Below, piece after piece: positions 45,522 to 53,988 of a stretch of DNA of 64,000 bases. Source of the stretch: Clostridia bacterium (GTDB taxonomy: Bacteria > Bacillota > Clostridia > Oscillospirales > CAG-272); contig JAFQFR010000038.1 of the NCBI GenBank assembly GCA_017398595.1, forward strand, positions 1-64,000, in the 5' to 3' direction. Within the stretch, counting starts at the first letter, position 1. Each line of letters opens with the position of its first letter. A model generated the notes under the pieces. That model was not told the DNA's origin. It made no database searches and was given only the letters and a program-made list of their open reading frames with translations. Both the position numbers and the translations under genes were made by a program.

Positions 45522-46880
45522 GTGAAACACCGTGCATTTGAACGCGTCAAAACCATCTGCATCACGCTGCTGACCGTATCCATGCTGGTCCTCGCAGTGA
45601 TCTATATCGGCGGCGCGCGTTTTTCGGCAGACGGCACCGCGATCAAGACCGCTTCTCTGCCCGAGGGAGCCGTCGTGCTCGGCGAGGATCCCCCGCAAGC
45701 GCTGCCGATCTATCAAAAAGAACTGCTCCCCGTCTCCTTTGCGGGCATCCGCTACGGCAGCGCCGGCGGCGGTGCCTACGGCTCCGAACAAGCGGCGGCA
45801 GCCCTGCTGGAATTTGCCGCCGAACCGATGCACCTCTGCCTCTCCCAGGGCGCCGCGCTCACCGCTGTGAGTGCCGCAGACTATGCCACGGCTGCCACGG
45901 GGAACTTTATCTGTCTGAATTTCCTCTCTGCCCTGCCCTATCAGATGCTCTATGCACTGACGGGTGAGGGAACCGCTGCGGCGGGCAGTGACACGGCGAT
46001 CAGCGCCGACAGAGTGCTGCTTTCCTTTACCGCCAGCGGCAAAACAACGTTATATCTCTCGGACGGCATCTCTTTTTACGCGGCAGACAGCGGCATCACC
46101 GTCAAGCCCTCCGAGCTTGCCGCCATGGCAAACGACTCCCGCCTTGCCGACTTTTCGGTGACCGAAAACGGCATCGCACTTTCTGCCGCCGCACCGTATG
46201 CCCCCAAGATCTCGCTGAGCACGGCATCGCTGGACGCCGCGCAGTATGCCGAGGTACTGACTCTGCTCGGCTACAACCCCGAGGCGGGCATTTCCGCGGC
46301 ATCCGTCGCCGAAGATGACTTCACGGGCACGGCGGTGGCACCGCACGGCACCGTGCGCGCAAGCGGCTACGCGTTGACGTACACCGCCGCGCGAGACAGC
46401 GGCATTGCGATCTCAAATTTTCTCGACATTGCCAAAAGCGAGCTCGACATCGACATGTATGATATTCTCCAGGCGAGCATTTCCCTCGCCGAGCAGTTGC
46501 GCGCGATCGCACCTGCCGCACTCGGCGGCGAGGGCAAAATGTTTCTCCGCGGTTTTTACCGCGAAGAAGATGTCTTTACCGTGGTACTCGGCCTGTATAC
46601 CGACGGCATCGAGATCTGCGGCGGCACCTACCCCTATTTTGCCGAGATCCAAGTACAAAACGGCATGTTCGTCAGCGTACACTTCCTTTTTGCCGCGCTG
46701 ACGAAAAACAGCTACTCGGGCGCGCTGTTCCCCTCGCTGTGGCAGTACAACTACGCGGCAAATAGTGCCGCGGTGGACACGCTCCGTCTGTACTACCGCG
46801 CAGAGGAGCTCCCCGCCGAAAACCTCGATCCCTCGTGGTACTTCACGGGCGAAAAAGCAGAGGAGGTGGTGACAGAGTGA
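45522..46880 (+). CDS. yycH: YycH, membrane regulator of WalK
   Basis: A 452-residue protein with one N-terminal membrane helix (about 10-30) and a large outer domain. Position after walK and before yycI, size and topology identify it, though sequence similarity in this family is low. The likely start is GTG at 45522. The G-rich site AAAGGGGG is placed for an ATG at 45514 that reads only three codons (Met-Glu-Pro) before a TGA overlapping the GTG, suggesting coupled initiation. Inference: it modulates WalK through the membrane, as in B. subtilis. Confidence 0.8.
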   Translation: MKHRAFERVKTICITLLTVSMLVLAVIYIGGARFSADGTAIKTASLPEGAVVLGEDPPQALPIYQKELLPVSFAGIRYGSAGGGAYGSEQAAAALLEFAAEPMHLCLSQGAALTAVSAADYATAATGNFICLNFLSALPYQMLYALTGEGTAAAGSDTAISADRVLLSFTASGKTTLYLSDGISFYAADSGITVKPSELAAMANDSRLADFSVTENGIALSAAAPYAPKISLSTASLDAAQYAEVLTLLGYNPEAGISAASVAEDDFTGTAVAPHGTVRASGYALTYTAARDSGIAISNFLDIAKSELDIDMYDILQASISLAEQLRAIAPAALGGEGKMFLRGFYREEDVFTVVLGLYTDGIEICGGTYPYFAEIQVQNGMFVSVHFLFAALTKNSYSGALFPSLWQYNYAANSAAVDTLRLYYRAEELPAENLDPSWYFTGEKAEEVVTE

Positions 46881-47740
46881 ACTGGAAACAGGTCAAAAAT
46901 CTCCTTTTACTGCTGCTGACCGCGGTCAACATTCTGCTGCTTGCCTTCGTTTACCGCTACTACCGGGACAGCAACTTCACCGACGCAGTCACGGCAAAGC
47001 GGGCGGCAGCGATCCTCGCCGACAGCGGTATTACCGTCGAAAGCGAGCTGCTTTCGGTGCGCAATGACGCCGCAGACGTGCAAAGCTGTGCGTATGACCG
47101 CGAGGACTATCTCTGTTATGCCGCAGCACTGCTCTTTGGCAAAGAAGCAGACGGCATTTACCTGCTCCCGAGCGGCATCCGCGCCGAAACGACCGACGGC
47201 AAGGTCGTGACCCTCGGTTACGACTTTTCGCTGCAATATGTTTCCCCAGACGCAGACAAGGAGCGCTTGATCGCCGCATGGCAGAGCGCCAAATCCCCCG
47301 CAGAGCATGAAAGCTGCCAAACCGAAATCGATATACTCGAAGAACTGCTGGCGCTGCCCGAGGGGACACTGAAAAACGCCCTCTGCACGCATGCAGACGG
47401 CTATACCTTTATTACGGTGGAGCAAAGCGAGAGCGGCATCCCGCTCTACGGTATGGAGTGCTGCTTCGGCTTCTCGGGCGGCACGCTGCTCTTTGCCGAA
47501 GGCAAATACTGCTTCGGCATCCCCACCGAAAAAACAAGCGAACCTCTTTTAAATCGGATCAATATACTGTTTAGTGAAAAAGAACGCGGCAAGACCGGAC
47601 ACATCACGGATATTGCGCTCTGCTACACCCTGTACGAGGACGCGCAAAACAGCTCCCTGCTGTTTGTGCCCGCGTATGTGCTGACCTATGCAGACGGTGA
47701 ACGCGTCGCCGTCTCTGCGCTCAGCGGCAAAGCCTATTGA
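46877..47740 (+). CDS. yycI: YycI, membrane regulator of WalK
   Basis: A 287-residue protein with the family start VNWKQVKNLLLLLLTAVNILLLAF: a short charged N-terminus, then one helix. The outer domain (about 35-287) ends in strands like LLFVPAYVLTYADG. The GTG start overlaps the yycH stop as GTGA, with AGGAGG ten bases upstream. It forms the WalK inhibitor complex with YycH in Bacillus. The gene is followed by murA 61 bases later. Confidence 0.85.
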   Translation: MNWKQVKNLLLLLLTAVNILLLAFVYRYYRDSNFTDAVTAKRAAAILADSGITVESELLSVRNDAADVQSCAYDREDYLCYAAALLFGKEADGIYLLPSGIRAETTDGKVVTLGYDFSLQYVSPDADKERLIAAWQSAKSPAEHESCQTEIDILEELLALPEGTLKNALCTHADGYTFITVEQSESGIPLYGMECCFGFSGGTLLFAEGKYCFGIPTEKTSEPLLNRINILFSEKERGKTGHITDIALCYTLYEDAQNSSLLFVPAYVLTYADGERVAVSALSGKAY

Positions 47741-47801
47741 CGCGGCACATCGAAAAACACAGACTTATACGAACAGCAAAAGCAGAAAGGAAAACGGCTT
47801 T

Positions 47802-49055
47802 ATGGATAAAATCGTGATCAACGGCGGCACGCCTCTGACCGGAACGGTAGAGATCAGCGGTGCAAAGAACGCGGCACTGCCCATTTTGATGGGTACGATC
47901 CTCACGGGGGATCGCTGCGTGATCGAAAACGTCCCCGAGATCTTGGACGTGGATCTGACACTGGAGATCCTCGAAAAGATGGGCGCAAAGGTTCGCCGCG
48001 ACCACACCACGGTCGAAGTGGATACCAAGGATGTACGTCCGGGCATCTCCCCCTATGAGCTCGTCAGCCGTATGCGCGGCTCGACCTACCTCATCGGCGC
48101 GGAGCTCGGCAGATTCCAATATACCAAGGTCGGCATGACCGGCGGCTGCAACTTCGGCATCCGCCCGATCGACCAGCATATCAAGGGCTTTAAAGCGCTG
48201 GGCGCGACCGTCTCCACCCTCGGCGGCTTTGTGGAAGCAAGCGCCGAAGCGCTTGTGGGCAGCGAGGTCTATTTTGACATGGTCTCGGTCGGCGCGACGG
48301 TCAATGTCATTTTGGCAAGCGTCTTTGCCACGGGCACGACGGTCCTCGAAAATGCGGCGCGCGAGCCGCATATCGTTGACCTTGCCAACTTCCTCAACTC
48401 CTGCGGCGCCAACATCATGGGCGCGGGTACCGACACCATTAAGATCAAGGGCGTGGAATCCTTGCACGGTTCGACCTACGCCATCATCCCCGATATGATC
48501 GAGGCAGGCACCTTTATGTTTGCCGCGGCGGCGACCGGCGGTCACGTCAAGATCAACAACGTGATCCCCAAACACTTGGACTCGATCTCGGCAAAGCTCT
48601 CCGAAATGGGCGTCTATATCGAGGAACTGGACGACGCGATCATCGTCAAGCGCGAGGGCGACATGAAGAGCATCAATGTCAAGACTCGTCCCTACCCCGG
48701 TTTCCCCACCGATATGCAGCCGCAGATGACCGCGCTGCTTTGCTTTGCCAAGGGCGACGGCAGAGTGACGGAAGACGTGTGGGACAACCGCTTCCGCTAC
48801 ATTGAGGAACTGCGCAAGACCGGTGCGCAGATCGACATCGCAGGTAAGACCGCACTGGTACACGGCGGCGGTGCACTCGTCGGCGCACCGATGCGTTCGG
48901 TAGACCTGCGCGCGGGCGCGGCAATGGTCATTATGGGTCTTGCCGTCAGCGGCAGAACCGAGATCATCGACATCCACACCATCGAGCGCGGCTATGACAA
49001 CATCGTTAAGAAGCTCCGCAACCTCGGCGCCGACGTGCGTAAAGTGTCGTTTTAG
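47802..49055 (+). CDS. murA: UDP-N-acetylglucosamine 1-carboxyvinyltransferase
   Basis: MurA adds enolpyruvate to UDP-GlcNAc, the first committed step of peptidoglycan synthesis and the fosfomycin target. The 417-residue protein starts MDKIVINGGTPLTGTVEISGAKNAAL. It keeps the catalytic Cys116 in TGGCNFGIRPIDQH, so it should be fosfomycin-sensitive at this position. RAGAAMVIMGL is near the end. GAAAGGA precedes the ATG. It may be read through from walRK-yycHI, since no terminator was found between them. Confidence 0.95.
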   Translation: MDKIVINGGTPLTGTVEISGAKNAALPILMGTILTGDRCVIENVPEILDVDLTLEILEKMGAKVRRDHTTVEVDTKDVRPGISPYELVSRMRGSTYLIGAELGRFQYTKVGMTGGCNFGIRPIDQHIKGFKALGATVSTLGGFVEASAEALVGSEVYFDMVSVGATVNVILASVFATGTTVLENAAREPHIVDLANFLNSCGANIMGAGTDTIKIKGVESLHGSTYAIIPDMIEAGTFMFAAAATGGHVKINNVIPKHLDSISAKLSEMGVYIEELDDAIIVKREGDMKSINVKTRPYPGFPTDMQPQMTALLCFAKGDGRVTEDVWDNRFRYIEELRKTGAQIDIAGKTALVHGGGALVGAPMRSVDLRAGAAMVIMGLAVSGRTEIIDIHTIERGYDNIVKKLRNLGADVRKVSF

Positions 49056-49079
49056 AACATAGAAAAAAAGTTGTTTTAT

Positions 49080-49325
49080 AGGAGCTCCTCATCCACAGTT
49101 TTGCGGAATCTCGCGAGAACAGTAAGCAAAGTGCTTCGCCCGAGATCCCGCCTGCGGCGGTTTTGCCCACGAGGTCATTCTGAGCGAAGCCGCAGGCGAA
49201 GTCGAACTTTTGCGTAGCAAAAGCGCGGAGCGGAATCTCGCGGGGCAAAACTTCGGCTGCGAGCTACGCTCTCCGCTCAGGATGACGCGGGCGAGAATGC
49301 CTTGCATGTCTAAAATACCATCCCC
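49080..49325. repeat. Family B repeats after murA
   Basis: About 250 bases of back-to-back family B pieces with words GGAATCTCGCG, GTCATTCTGAGCG, GAAGTCGAAC and GCTCAGGATGACGCG. Stems include GCAAAAG-type arms at about 49207-49224. No gene is seen. Confidence 0.75.
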
Positions 49326-49334
49326 TACACATAC

Positions 49335-49365
49335 CAAAAAAGACCACCTTGCGGTGGTCTTTTTT
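49335..49365. terminator. Bidirectional terminator at the end of module 1
   Basis: AAAAAGACCACC/GGTGGTCTTTTT with a TTGC loop, overlapping the stop codon of the unknown gene. The same stem recurs at 50162-50190 and 51035-51065. Confidence 0.9.
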
Positions 49366-49726
49366 ACTGCCCCTCGTTCTCATATTCCGTTTTCATATGC
49401 ACAAAACGCACCACTACCGTTTGCGGCGAAGAACTGCGCACGGTGATAACGAATCGATCACTGGCATCGAATAACAGCCCCCAAAGATACGCATTTTTCT
49501 CCAATATAATCTCTGTATGCAATATAAAATCGGCACGCAAACGATCTTCACGCTCCAGTAGATCTAATCCTATCCTGTTCGTCTCGGAAAGCGCAACTGC
49601 CAGTTTCACAAACTCGTCGTCACTAAAATTTGTACTGTGGTTTTGAAATATTGTAAGTGCAGGATGTTTGATACCTATATCTATATACTCTGCACTATAT
49701 CGCTTTGAGTAGAGATATTTTTCCAA
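49364..49726 (-). CDS. Unknown 120-residue protein, module 1
   Basis: I do not recognise this protein. It is soluble, acidic and predicted mixed alpha/beta, ending in strands RFVITVRSSSPQTVVVRFVHMK. The likely start is TTG at 49726, eight bases after AAGGAG; a GTG three codons upstream overlaps that site. Its last 84 residues are identical to those of the gene at 50189, while the first 36 are only about 60 percent similar. It is divergent from a small XRE regulator and shares a control region with it, as in phage- or toxin-type modules. Confidence 0.65.
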   Translation of the reverse strand: MEKYLYSKRYSAEYIDIGIKHPALTIFQNHSTNFSDDEFVKLAVALSETNRIGLDLLEREDRLRADFILHTEIILEKNAYLWGLLFDASDRFVITVRSSSPQTVVVRFVHMKTEYENEGQ

Positions 49727-49755
49727 TGCAACCACTCCTTTTCCACACTTCTTTC

Positions 49756-49806
49756 ATTATAGGTCAATTCCACCCTATTGTCAATAGGTCAATCTGACAT
49801 AATATG
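49756..49806. promoter_or_regulatory. Overlapping divergent promoters with TAGGTCAAT repeats, module 1
   Basis: Minus strand: TTGACA (49784-49779), 17 bp, TATAAT (49761-49756), perfect consensus. Plus strand: TTGTCA (49778-49783), 16 bp, TAATAT (49800-49805). TAGGTCAAT occurs at 49760-49768 and 49785-49793, 25 bp apart, covering one -10 box and the other spacer: likely XRE operators. Confidence 0.75.
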
Positions 49807-49820
49807 ATTGAGGTGTTGAC

Positions 49821-50048
49821 ATGAACAGGTTAAAAGAATTACGAAAAGAACGCGGATACACGCAAATAAAAATGCAATTGTTGACCGGCATAGATCAAAG
49901 TGATTATTCCAAAATCGAGTGCGGAACACGATATTATACGCACGAGCAGTGCAAACGTATCGCTCTTGCACTCGGCACAAGCATGGATTACCTATCCGGT
50001 TTGACGGATGAAAAAGAACCATACCCGCGTGCAAAAAAAGGTGAATAA
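49821..50048 (+). CDS. Small XRE-family regulator, module 1
   Basis: A 75-residue protein that is almost entirely a helix-turn-helix domain (YTQIKMQLLTGIDQSDYSKIECG). It ends with a short basic tail. The ATG follows TGAGGTG. It probably represses both divergent promoters through the TAGGTCAAT repeats. The region is AT-rich compared with the chromosome around it. Confidence 0.88.
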   Translation: MNRLKELRKERGYTQIKMQLLTGIDQSDYSKIECGTRYYTHEQCKRIALALGTSMDYLSGLTDEKEPYPRAKKGE

Positions 50049-50054
50049 AACTCG

Positions 50055-50155
50055 CCCGCATCCCCACGAGATCCAAACGCTATCGCGTTTGCCCTACGGG
50101 TTTCGACTGCGAGCTTCGCTCTTCGCGCAAGATGACAACGTGGGGATGCTTCTCT
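50055..50155. repeat. Family B repeat between the two modules
   Basis: CCCCACGAGATCC through GATGACAACGTGGGG, a roughly 100-bp imperfect palindrome with outer arms CATCCCCAC and GTGGGGATG. Confidence 0.75.
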
Positions 50156-50161
50156 CAAGAT

Positions 50162-50190
50162 AAAAAGACCACCGAGCAGTGGTCTTTTTT
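50162..50190. terminator. Terminator at the end of module 2 unknown gene
   Basis: AAAAAGACCAC/GTGGTCTTTTT with a six-base loop. Its loop side differs from the stem at 49335, but the flanks are the same. Confidence 0.88.
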
Positions 50191-50554
50191 ATTGCCCCTC
50201 GTTCTCATATTCCGTTTTCATATGCACAAAACGCACCACTACCGTTTGCGGCGAAGAACTGCGCACGGTGATAACGAATCGATCACTGGCATCGAATAAC
50301 AGCCCCCAAAGATACGCATTTTTCTCCAATATGATCTCTGTATGCAATATAAAATCGGCACGCAAACGATCTTCACGCTCCAGTAGATCTAATCCTATCC
50401 TGTTCGTCTCGGAAAGCGCAACTGCCAGTTTCACAAACTCGTCCTTATTAAAATTTTTATTCCGCTTTCGCTGTATCGTTATGGCAGGATATTTGATCCC
50501 CATATCTATACGCTCTGCCACATAGCGTTTGGAATAAATATATTTTTCGGACAT
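50189..50554 (-). CDS. Unknown 121-residue protein, module 2
   Basis: A homolog of the product at 49364, beginning MSEKYIYSKRYVAERIDMG. The nucleotide sequence of the 3' part (50189 to about 50445) matches module 1 with a single difference seen, then divergence is abrupt. The ATG at 50554 follows AGAGGT. Its partner is the divergent XRE gene at 50708. Function unknown. A toxin- or effector-like role is only a guess from the arrangement. Confidence 0.65.
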   Translation of the reverse strand: MSEKYIYSKRYVAERIDMGIKYPAITIQRKRNKNFNKDEFVKLAVALSETNRIGLDLLEREDRLRADFILHTEIILEKNAYLWGLLFDASDRFVITVRSSSPQTVVVRFVHMKTEYENEGQ

Positions 50555-50616
50555 AACGATTCTACCTCTTTTATGGCTATGTCTATATTTTATCATAATA
50601 TTTTTCAAAAATCAAT

Positions 50617-50683
50617 ACTAATAGTTGCGATAATATACTATTAGTTTGTTCATAATTGTTAGTTTGTTTTCTATACTATTAGT
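50617..50683. promoter_or_regulatory. Operator-like ACTATTAGT repeats, module 2
   Basis: ACTAATAGT (50617-50625) and its reverse complement ACTATTAGT (50637-50645) form a palindrome. A third copy at 50675-50683 overlaps the probable -10 box TATACT (50672-50677) of the XRE gene. TTAGTTTGTT is also repeated at 50641 and 50659. The motif differs from module 1. Confidence 0.7.
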
Positions 50684-50707
50684 AATGATTTATTAGAGGG
50701 AAACACT

Positions 50708-51034
50708 ATGGATCTGCATACTATTGGTAAAAATATTAAAAAGTATAGAAAAGTGCAAAAGATGCGGCAAGAAGATCTTGCTGAACAAGTTGACGTCAGT
50801 ACAAATTATATCGGCATGATCGAGCGCGGTGAAAAGGTTCCTTCTCTGGAAACCTTTTTGTTGATCGCAAAAACGCTGTCCGTATCCGCAGATCAGTTGC
50901 TTGCGGATACAAATTATAATGGATATAAGGTAAAGGACTCTTTGCTTGCCGAGAAACTGGAAAAATTATCTCCTGTGGACAGACAACAAATTTATGATGT
51001 GATCGATGCAATGCTAAAACACACCAAGATCTAA
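50708..51034 (+). CDS. XRE-family regulator, module 2
   Basis: A 108-residue protein: residues 5-65 are a helix-turn-helix (RQEDLAEQVDVSTNYIGMIERGEKVP). A C-terminal helical tail (KLEKLSPVDRQQIYDVIDAMLK) probably dimerises. It resembles phage-type repressors more than the module 1 regulator does, and the two are not close homologs. AGAGGGAAA precedes the ATG. It probably binds the ACTATTAGT sites. Confidence 0.9.
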   Translation: MDLHTIGKNIKKYRKVQKMRQEDLAEQVDVSTNYIGMIERGEKVPSLETFLLIAKTLSVSADQLLADTNYNGYKVKDSLLAEKLEKLSPVDRQQIYDVIDAMLKHTKI

Positions 51035-51065
51035 CAAAAAAGACCACCCACAGGTGGTCTTTTTT
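51035..51065. terminator. Bidirectional terminator between module 2 and the aminotransferase
   Basis: AAAAAAGACCACC/GGTGGTCTTTTTT with a CACA loop. It is the third copy of the stem at 49335. Confidence 0.92.
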
Positions 51066-51074
51066 ACTTTTATT

Positions 51075-52358
51075 TTAGTTTTCGCCTTCGAGGAGCTTTT
51101 CGAGAGAAGCGAGACGCACGCAGGTGGAAAGTGCCTGGATGCAAACTTCGAGCTCATGGAGTGCCGAGAAGGTGGGAGCAAGACGCAGGTTTGCGTCGCG
51201 GGGATCCTTGCCGTAAGGATAGGTTGCACCCGCGCCGGTCAGCACGCCGCCTGCTTCTTTCATGAGGTTCCAAACGCGCTTTGCACAGCCGTCCATGACC
51301 GTCAGGCTGATGAAGTAACCGCCGTTGGGGCGCGTCCAGCTTGCAATGCCGAGACCGCCGAGCTCTGCTTCGAGCGTCTCAAAGACAAGGTCGAACTTGG
51401 GACGGATGATGTCGGCATGGCGCGCCATGTGCTGGCGGACATTGTCCGCGTCGCCGAGAAAACGTACCTGACGAAGCTGATTGATCTTATCCGAACCGAT
51501 GGTCTGCACATTGACGAGCTTCTTCGCCTGTGCCATGTTGTTGTCACTCATAGCCATCACAGCGATGCCCGCGCCGGGGAAAGTGATCTTGGAAGTCGAT
51601 GCGAAGTAGAGCACGCGATCCTCGGTGCCGTAACGCTTGCAGAACTCAAAGATGTCGGCGAGCTTTTCCTCGGTATAGAGGTCGTGAATGAAGTATGCGT
51701 TGTCCCAGATGATGCGGAAGTCGGGCGCTGCGCACTCCATTTTCGCAAGGCGGCGAACCGTCTCACGCGTATAGGTATAACCGGTGGGGTTGGAGTACTT
51801 GGGTACGCAGATCAGACCGTGTACCTCGGGATCCTTTGCCAGTTCTTCGATCTTGTCCATATCGGGCTGACCGTTTTCAAGATACTCGACGGTGATCATC
51901 TCGATGCCGAGGTTTTCGAGCATGGAGAAGTGACGATCATAACCGGGAGCGGGGCAGATGAACTTGACCTTGTCATACTTGCACCATGGCATATTCACGC
52001 CGGGAGCACCGTGCAGCATCAAGCGGGTCAGTGCGTCATAGATCATGTTGAGGCTGGAGTTGCCGCCGACGAAAATATTCTTCGCGGGGATCTCGAGCAG
52101 ATCCGAGAAGAGCTTCTTCGCCTCGGGGATACCGTCGAGCATACCGTAGTTGCGGTAATCCACGCCGTTTTCGCCGATATAATCACGATCACCCGTGAGG
52201 ACGTTGAACATATCGTTGGAAAGATCCAGCTGCTCTCCGATCGGCTTACCGCGCGAAAGGTCAAGCGAAAGCTTCAGCTTGCAGAGACAGTCAAATTCGA
52301 TTTGTGCGCGCTTGAATTGCTCGCGCTTTTCTTCAAGAGAAAGTTCAGAGTATTTCAT
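51075..52358 (-). CDS. Aspartate aminotransferase-like enzyme (PF12897/MocR-type)
   Basis: A PLP-dependent fold-type I enzyme of 427 residues, without a DNA-binding domain. LDLSRGKP near residue 35, GGNSSLNMIYDALTR, CPAPGYDRHF, PKYSNPTGYTY and WDNAYF fit the aspartate aminotransferase subgroup that differs from classical AspC. The lysine lies in FASTSKITFPGAG. AAGGAG precedes the ATG at 52358. It probably uses glutamate and oxaloacetate. It is transcribed alone. Confidence 0.88.
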   Translation of the reverse strand: MKYSELSLEEKREQFKRAQIEFDCLCKLKLSLDLSRGKPIGEQLDLSNDMFNVLTGDRDYIGENGVDYRNYGMLDGIPEAKKLFSDLLEIPAKNIFVGGNSSLNMIYDALTRLMLHGAPGVNMPWCKYDKVKFICPAPGYDRHFSMLENLGIEMITVEYLENGQPDMDKIEELAKDPEVHGLICVPKYSNPTGYTYTRETVRRLAKMECAAPDFRIIWDNAYFIHDLYTEEKLADIFEFCKRYGTEDRVLYFASTSKITFPGAGIAVMAMSDNNMAQAKKLVNVQTIGSDKINQLRQVRFLGDADNVRQHMARHADIIRPKFDLVFETLEAELGGLGIASWTRPNGGYFISLTVMDGCAKRVWNLMKEAGGVLTGAGATYPYGKDPRDANLRLAPTFSALHELEVCIQALSTCVRLASLEKLLEGEN

Positions 52359-52419
52359 GGTTGCTCCTTGTAGCAAGATTATCAAGATTATTTTATCCGT
52401 CCGGGGATTGACACGGACA

Positions 52420-52495
52420 AAGTTTTTCTCCCCCGCGAGATTCGTTCGACTCCGCCTGCGGCTACGCTCAGAATGACAGCGCGGGGGAGAAATTC
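52420..52495. repeat. Family B repeat between asnS and the aminotransferase gene
   Basis: CCCCCGCGAGATTCG, GTTCGACTCCGCC, GGCTACGCTCAGAATGAC and GCGCGGGGGAG: one compact copy in reverse orientation. Confidence 0.8.
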
Positions 52496-52526
52496 GATCA
52501 AATAAATCTCGGTCGGGATGATTTCA

Positions 52527-53921
52527 TTAAAATTCAGCGGAACCGGTGGTTCTCGGGAAGGCTTCTACATCGCGGATGTTGGAAACGCCGGTGATGTACA
52601 TGACCAGACGCTCAAAGCCGAGACCGAAACCCGCGTGCTTGGTACCGCCGAAGCGGCGCAGGTCGAGGTACCACCAGTAGTCTTCCTCTTTCAGTCCGCA
52701 GCGCTCCATAGCCGCGGTCAGGTAGTCCATACGCTCCTCACGCTGCGAACCGCCGATCAGCTCGCCGACGCCGGGAACCAGCATATCCATGGCGGCAACC
52801 GTCTTGTTGTCATCGTTGAGGCGCATGTAGAACGCCTTGATCTCCTTGGGGTAGTCGGTGACAAAGACCGGCTTGCCGAAGATCTTCTCGGTGAGGTAAC
52901 GCTCGTGCTCGGTCTGCATGTCGATGCCCCAGGATACGGGGTACTCAAACTTGTTGCCGCTCTCCTCGAGCAGTTTAATCGCCTCGGTGTAGGTCACTCT
53001 TGCAAAGTCGTTGTTTACAAGATTGTTCAGGCGCTCCAGCAGAGTGGGATCCACGCGCTGGTTGAAGAACTCGAGCTCCTGCTGACAGGTTGCCATCACG
53101 TGGCGCACGATGTATTTGATCATATCCTCGGCGATGTTCATATCATCGACAAGGTCTGCAAAAGCCATTTCGGGCTCCATCATCCAGAACTCTGCCGCAT
53201 GGCGCTGCGTGTTGGAGCGCTCTGCGCGGAAGGTGGGACCGAACGTATAGATGTTGCCGAACGCCATGGCAAAGGTTTCGCCGTTGAGCTGACCCGAAAC
53301 GGTCAGGCTGGTCTTCTTACCGAAGAAGTCCTGCGTGTAATCGACCTTGCCGTTCTCGTCGAGCGGCAGGTTATCGGGATCGAGCGAAGTTACGCGGAAC
53401 ATCTCACCCGCACCCTCGCAGTCCGAAGTGGTGATGATGGGGGTGTTGACGTAGACGAAGCCGCGCTCGTTAAAGAACTTGTGAATCGCAAAAGCACACT
53501 CACTGCGTACACGGAACACTGCGTTGTACAGGTTTGCGCGGGGACGCAGATGCGCGATGGTGCGCAGAAACTCGGGCGAATGTCTCTTCTTCTGCAGAGG
53601 ATAATCGGGGGTGGATGCGCCCTCGACCTCGATCGACTCCGCTTTCAGCTCGAAAGGCTGCTTTGCCTCGGGCGTGAGGACCAGCGTGCCGGTGACAACG
53701 AATGCCGCGCCGATATTCTGCTTTGCGATCTCGTTATAATTATCGATCTTATCAGCCTCGAAAACGACCTGCAAATTGCCGAAAGCACTGCCGTCGTTCA
53801 GTTCTATAAAGCCAAATGCGTTGCTGGCGCGAATCGAACGTGCCCAACCGCATACGGTGATCTGCTTGTCTGCAAAGTCGCTTGCCGACAGATAAATGCT
53901 TTTAATAGATACTCGCTGCAT
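52527..53921 (-). CDS. asnS: Asparaginyl-tRNA synthetase
   Basis: A class IIb synthetase of 464 residues. An OB-fold anticodon domain (about 15-100) is followed by the catalytic core: motif 2 [22 protein letters not shown] with the Asn-specific features, and motif 3 [27 protein letters not shown]. Length is normal. The ATG follows AAAGAGGA. The promoter ends just after nth, and no T-box leader is visible. Confidence 0.97.
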   Translation of the reverse strand: MQRVSIKSIYLSASDFADKQITVCGWARSIRASNAFGFIELNDGSAFGNLQVVFEADKIDNYNEIAKQNIGAAFVVTGTLVLTPEAKQPFELKAESIEVEGASTPDYPLQKKRHSPEFLRTIAHLRPRANLYNAVFRVRSECAFAIHKFFNERGFVYVNTPIITTSDCEGAGEMFRVTSLDPDNLPLDENGKVDYTQDFFGKKTSLTVSGQLNGETFAMAFGNIYTFGPTFRAERSNTQRHAAEFWMMEPEMAFADLVDDMNIAEDMIKYIVRHVMATCQQELEFFNQRVDPTLLERLNNLVNNDFARVTYTEAIKLLEESGNKFEYPVSWGIDMQTEHERYLTEKIFGKPVFVTDYPKEIKAFYMRLNDDNKTVAAMDMLVPGVGELIGGSQREERMDYLTAAMERCGLKEEDYWWYLDLRRFGGTKHAGFGLGFERLVMYITGVSNIRDVEAFPRTTGSAEF

Positions 53922-53958
53922 AGTTATGTCCTCTTTAAAATAAAATTACTATTCTTTT

Positions 53959-53987
53959 ATTATATACTGTACTGCCGAAAAATGCAA
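53959..53987 (-). promoter_or_regulatory. Promoter of asnS
   Basis: On the minus strand TTGCAT (53987-53982), 17 bp, TATAAT (53964-53959). It starts two bases after the nth stop. Confidence 0.82.
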
Positions 53988-53988
53988 A

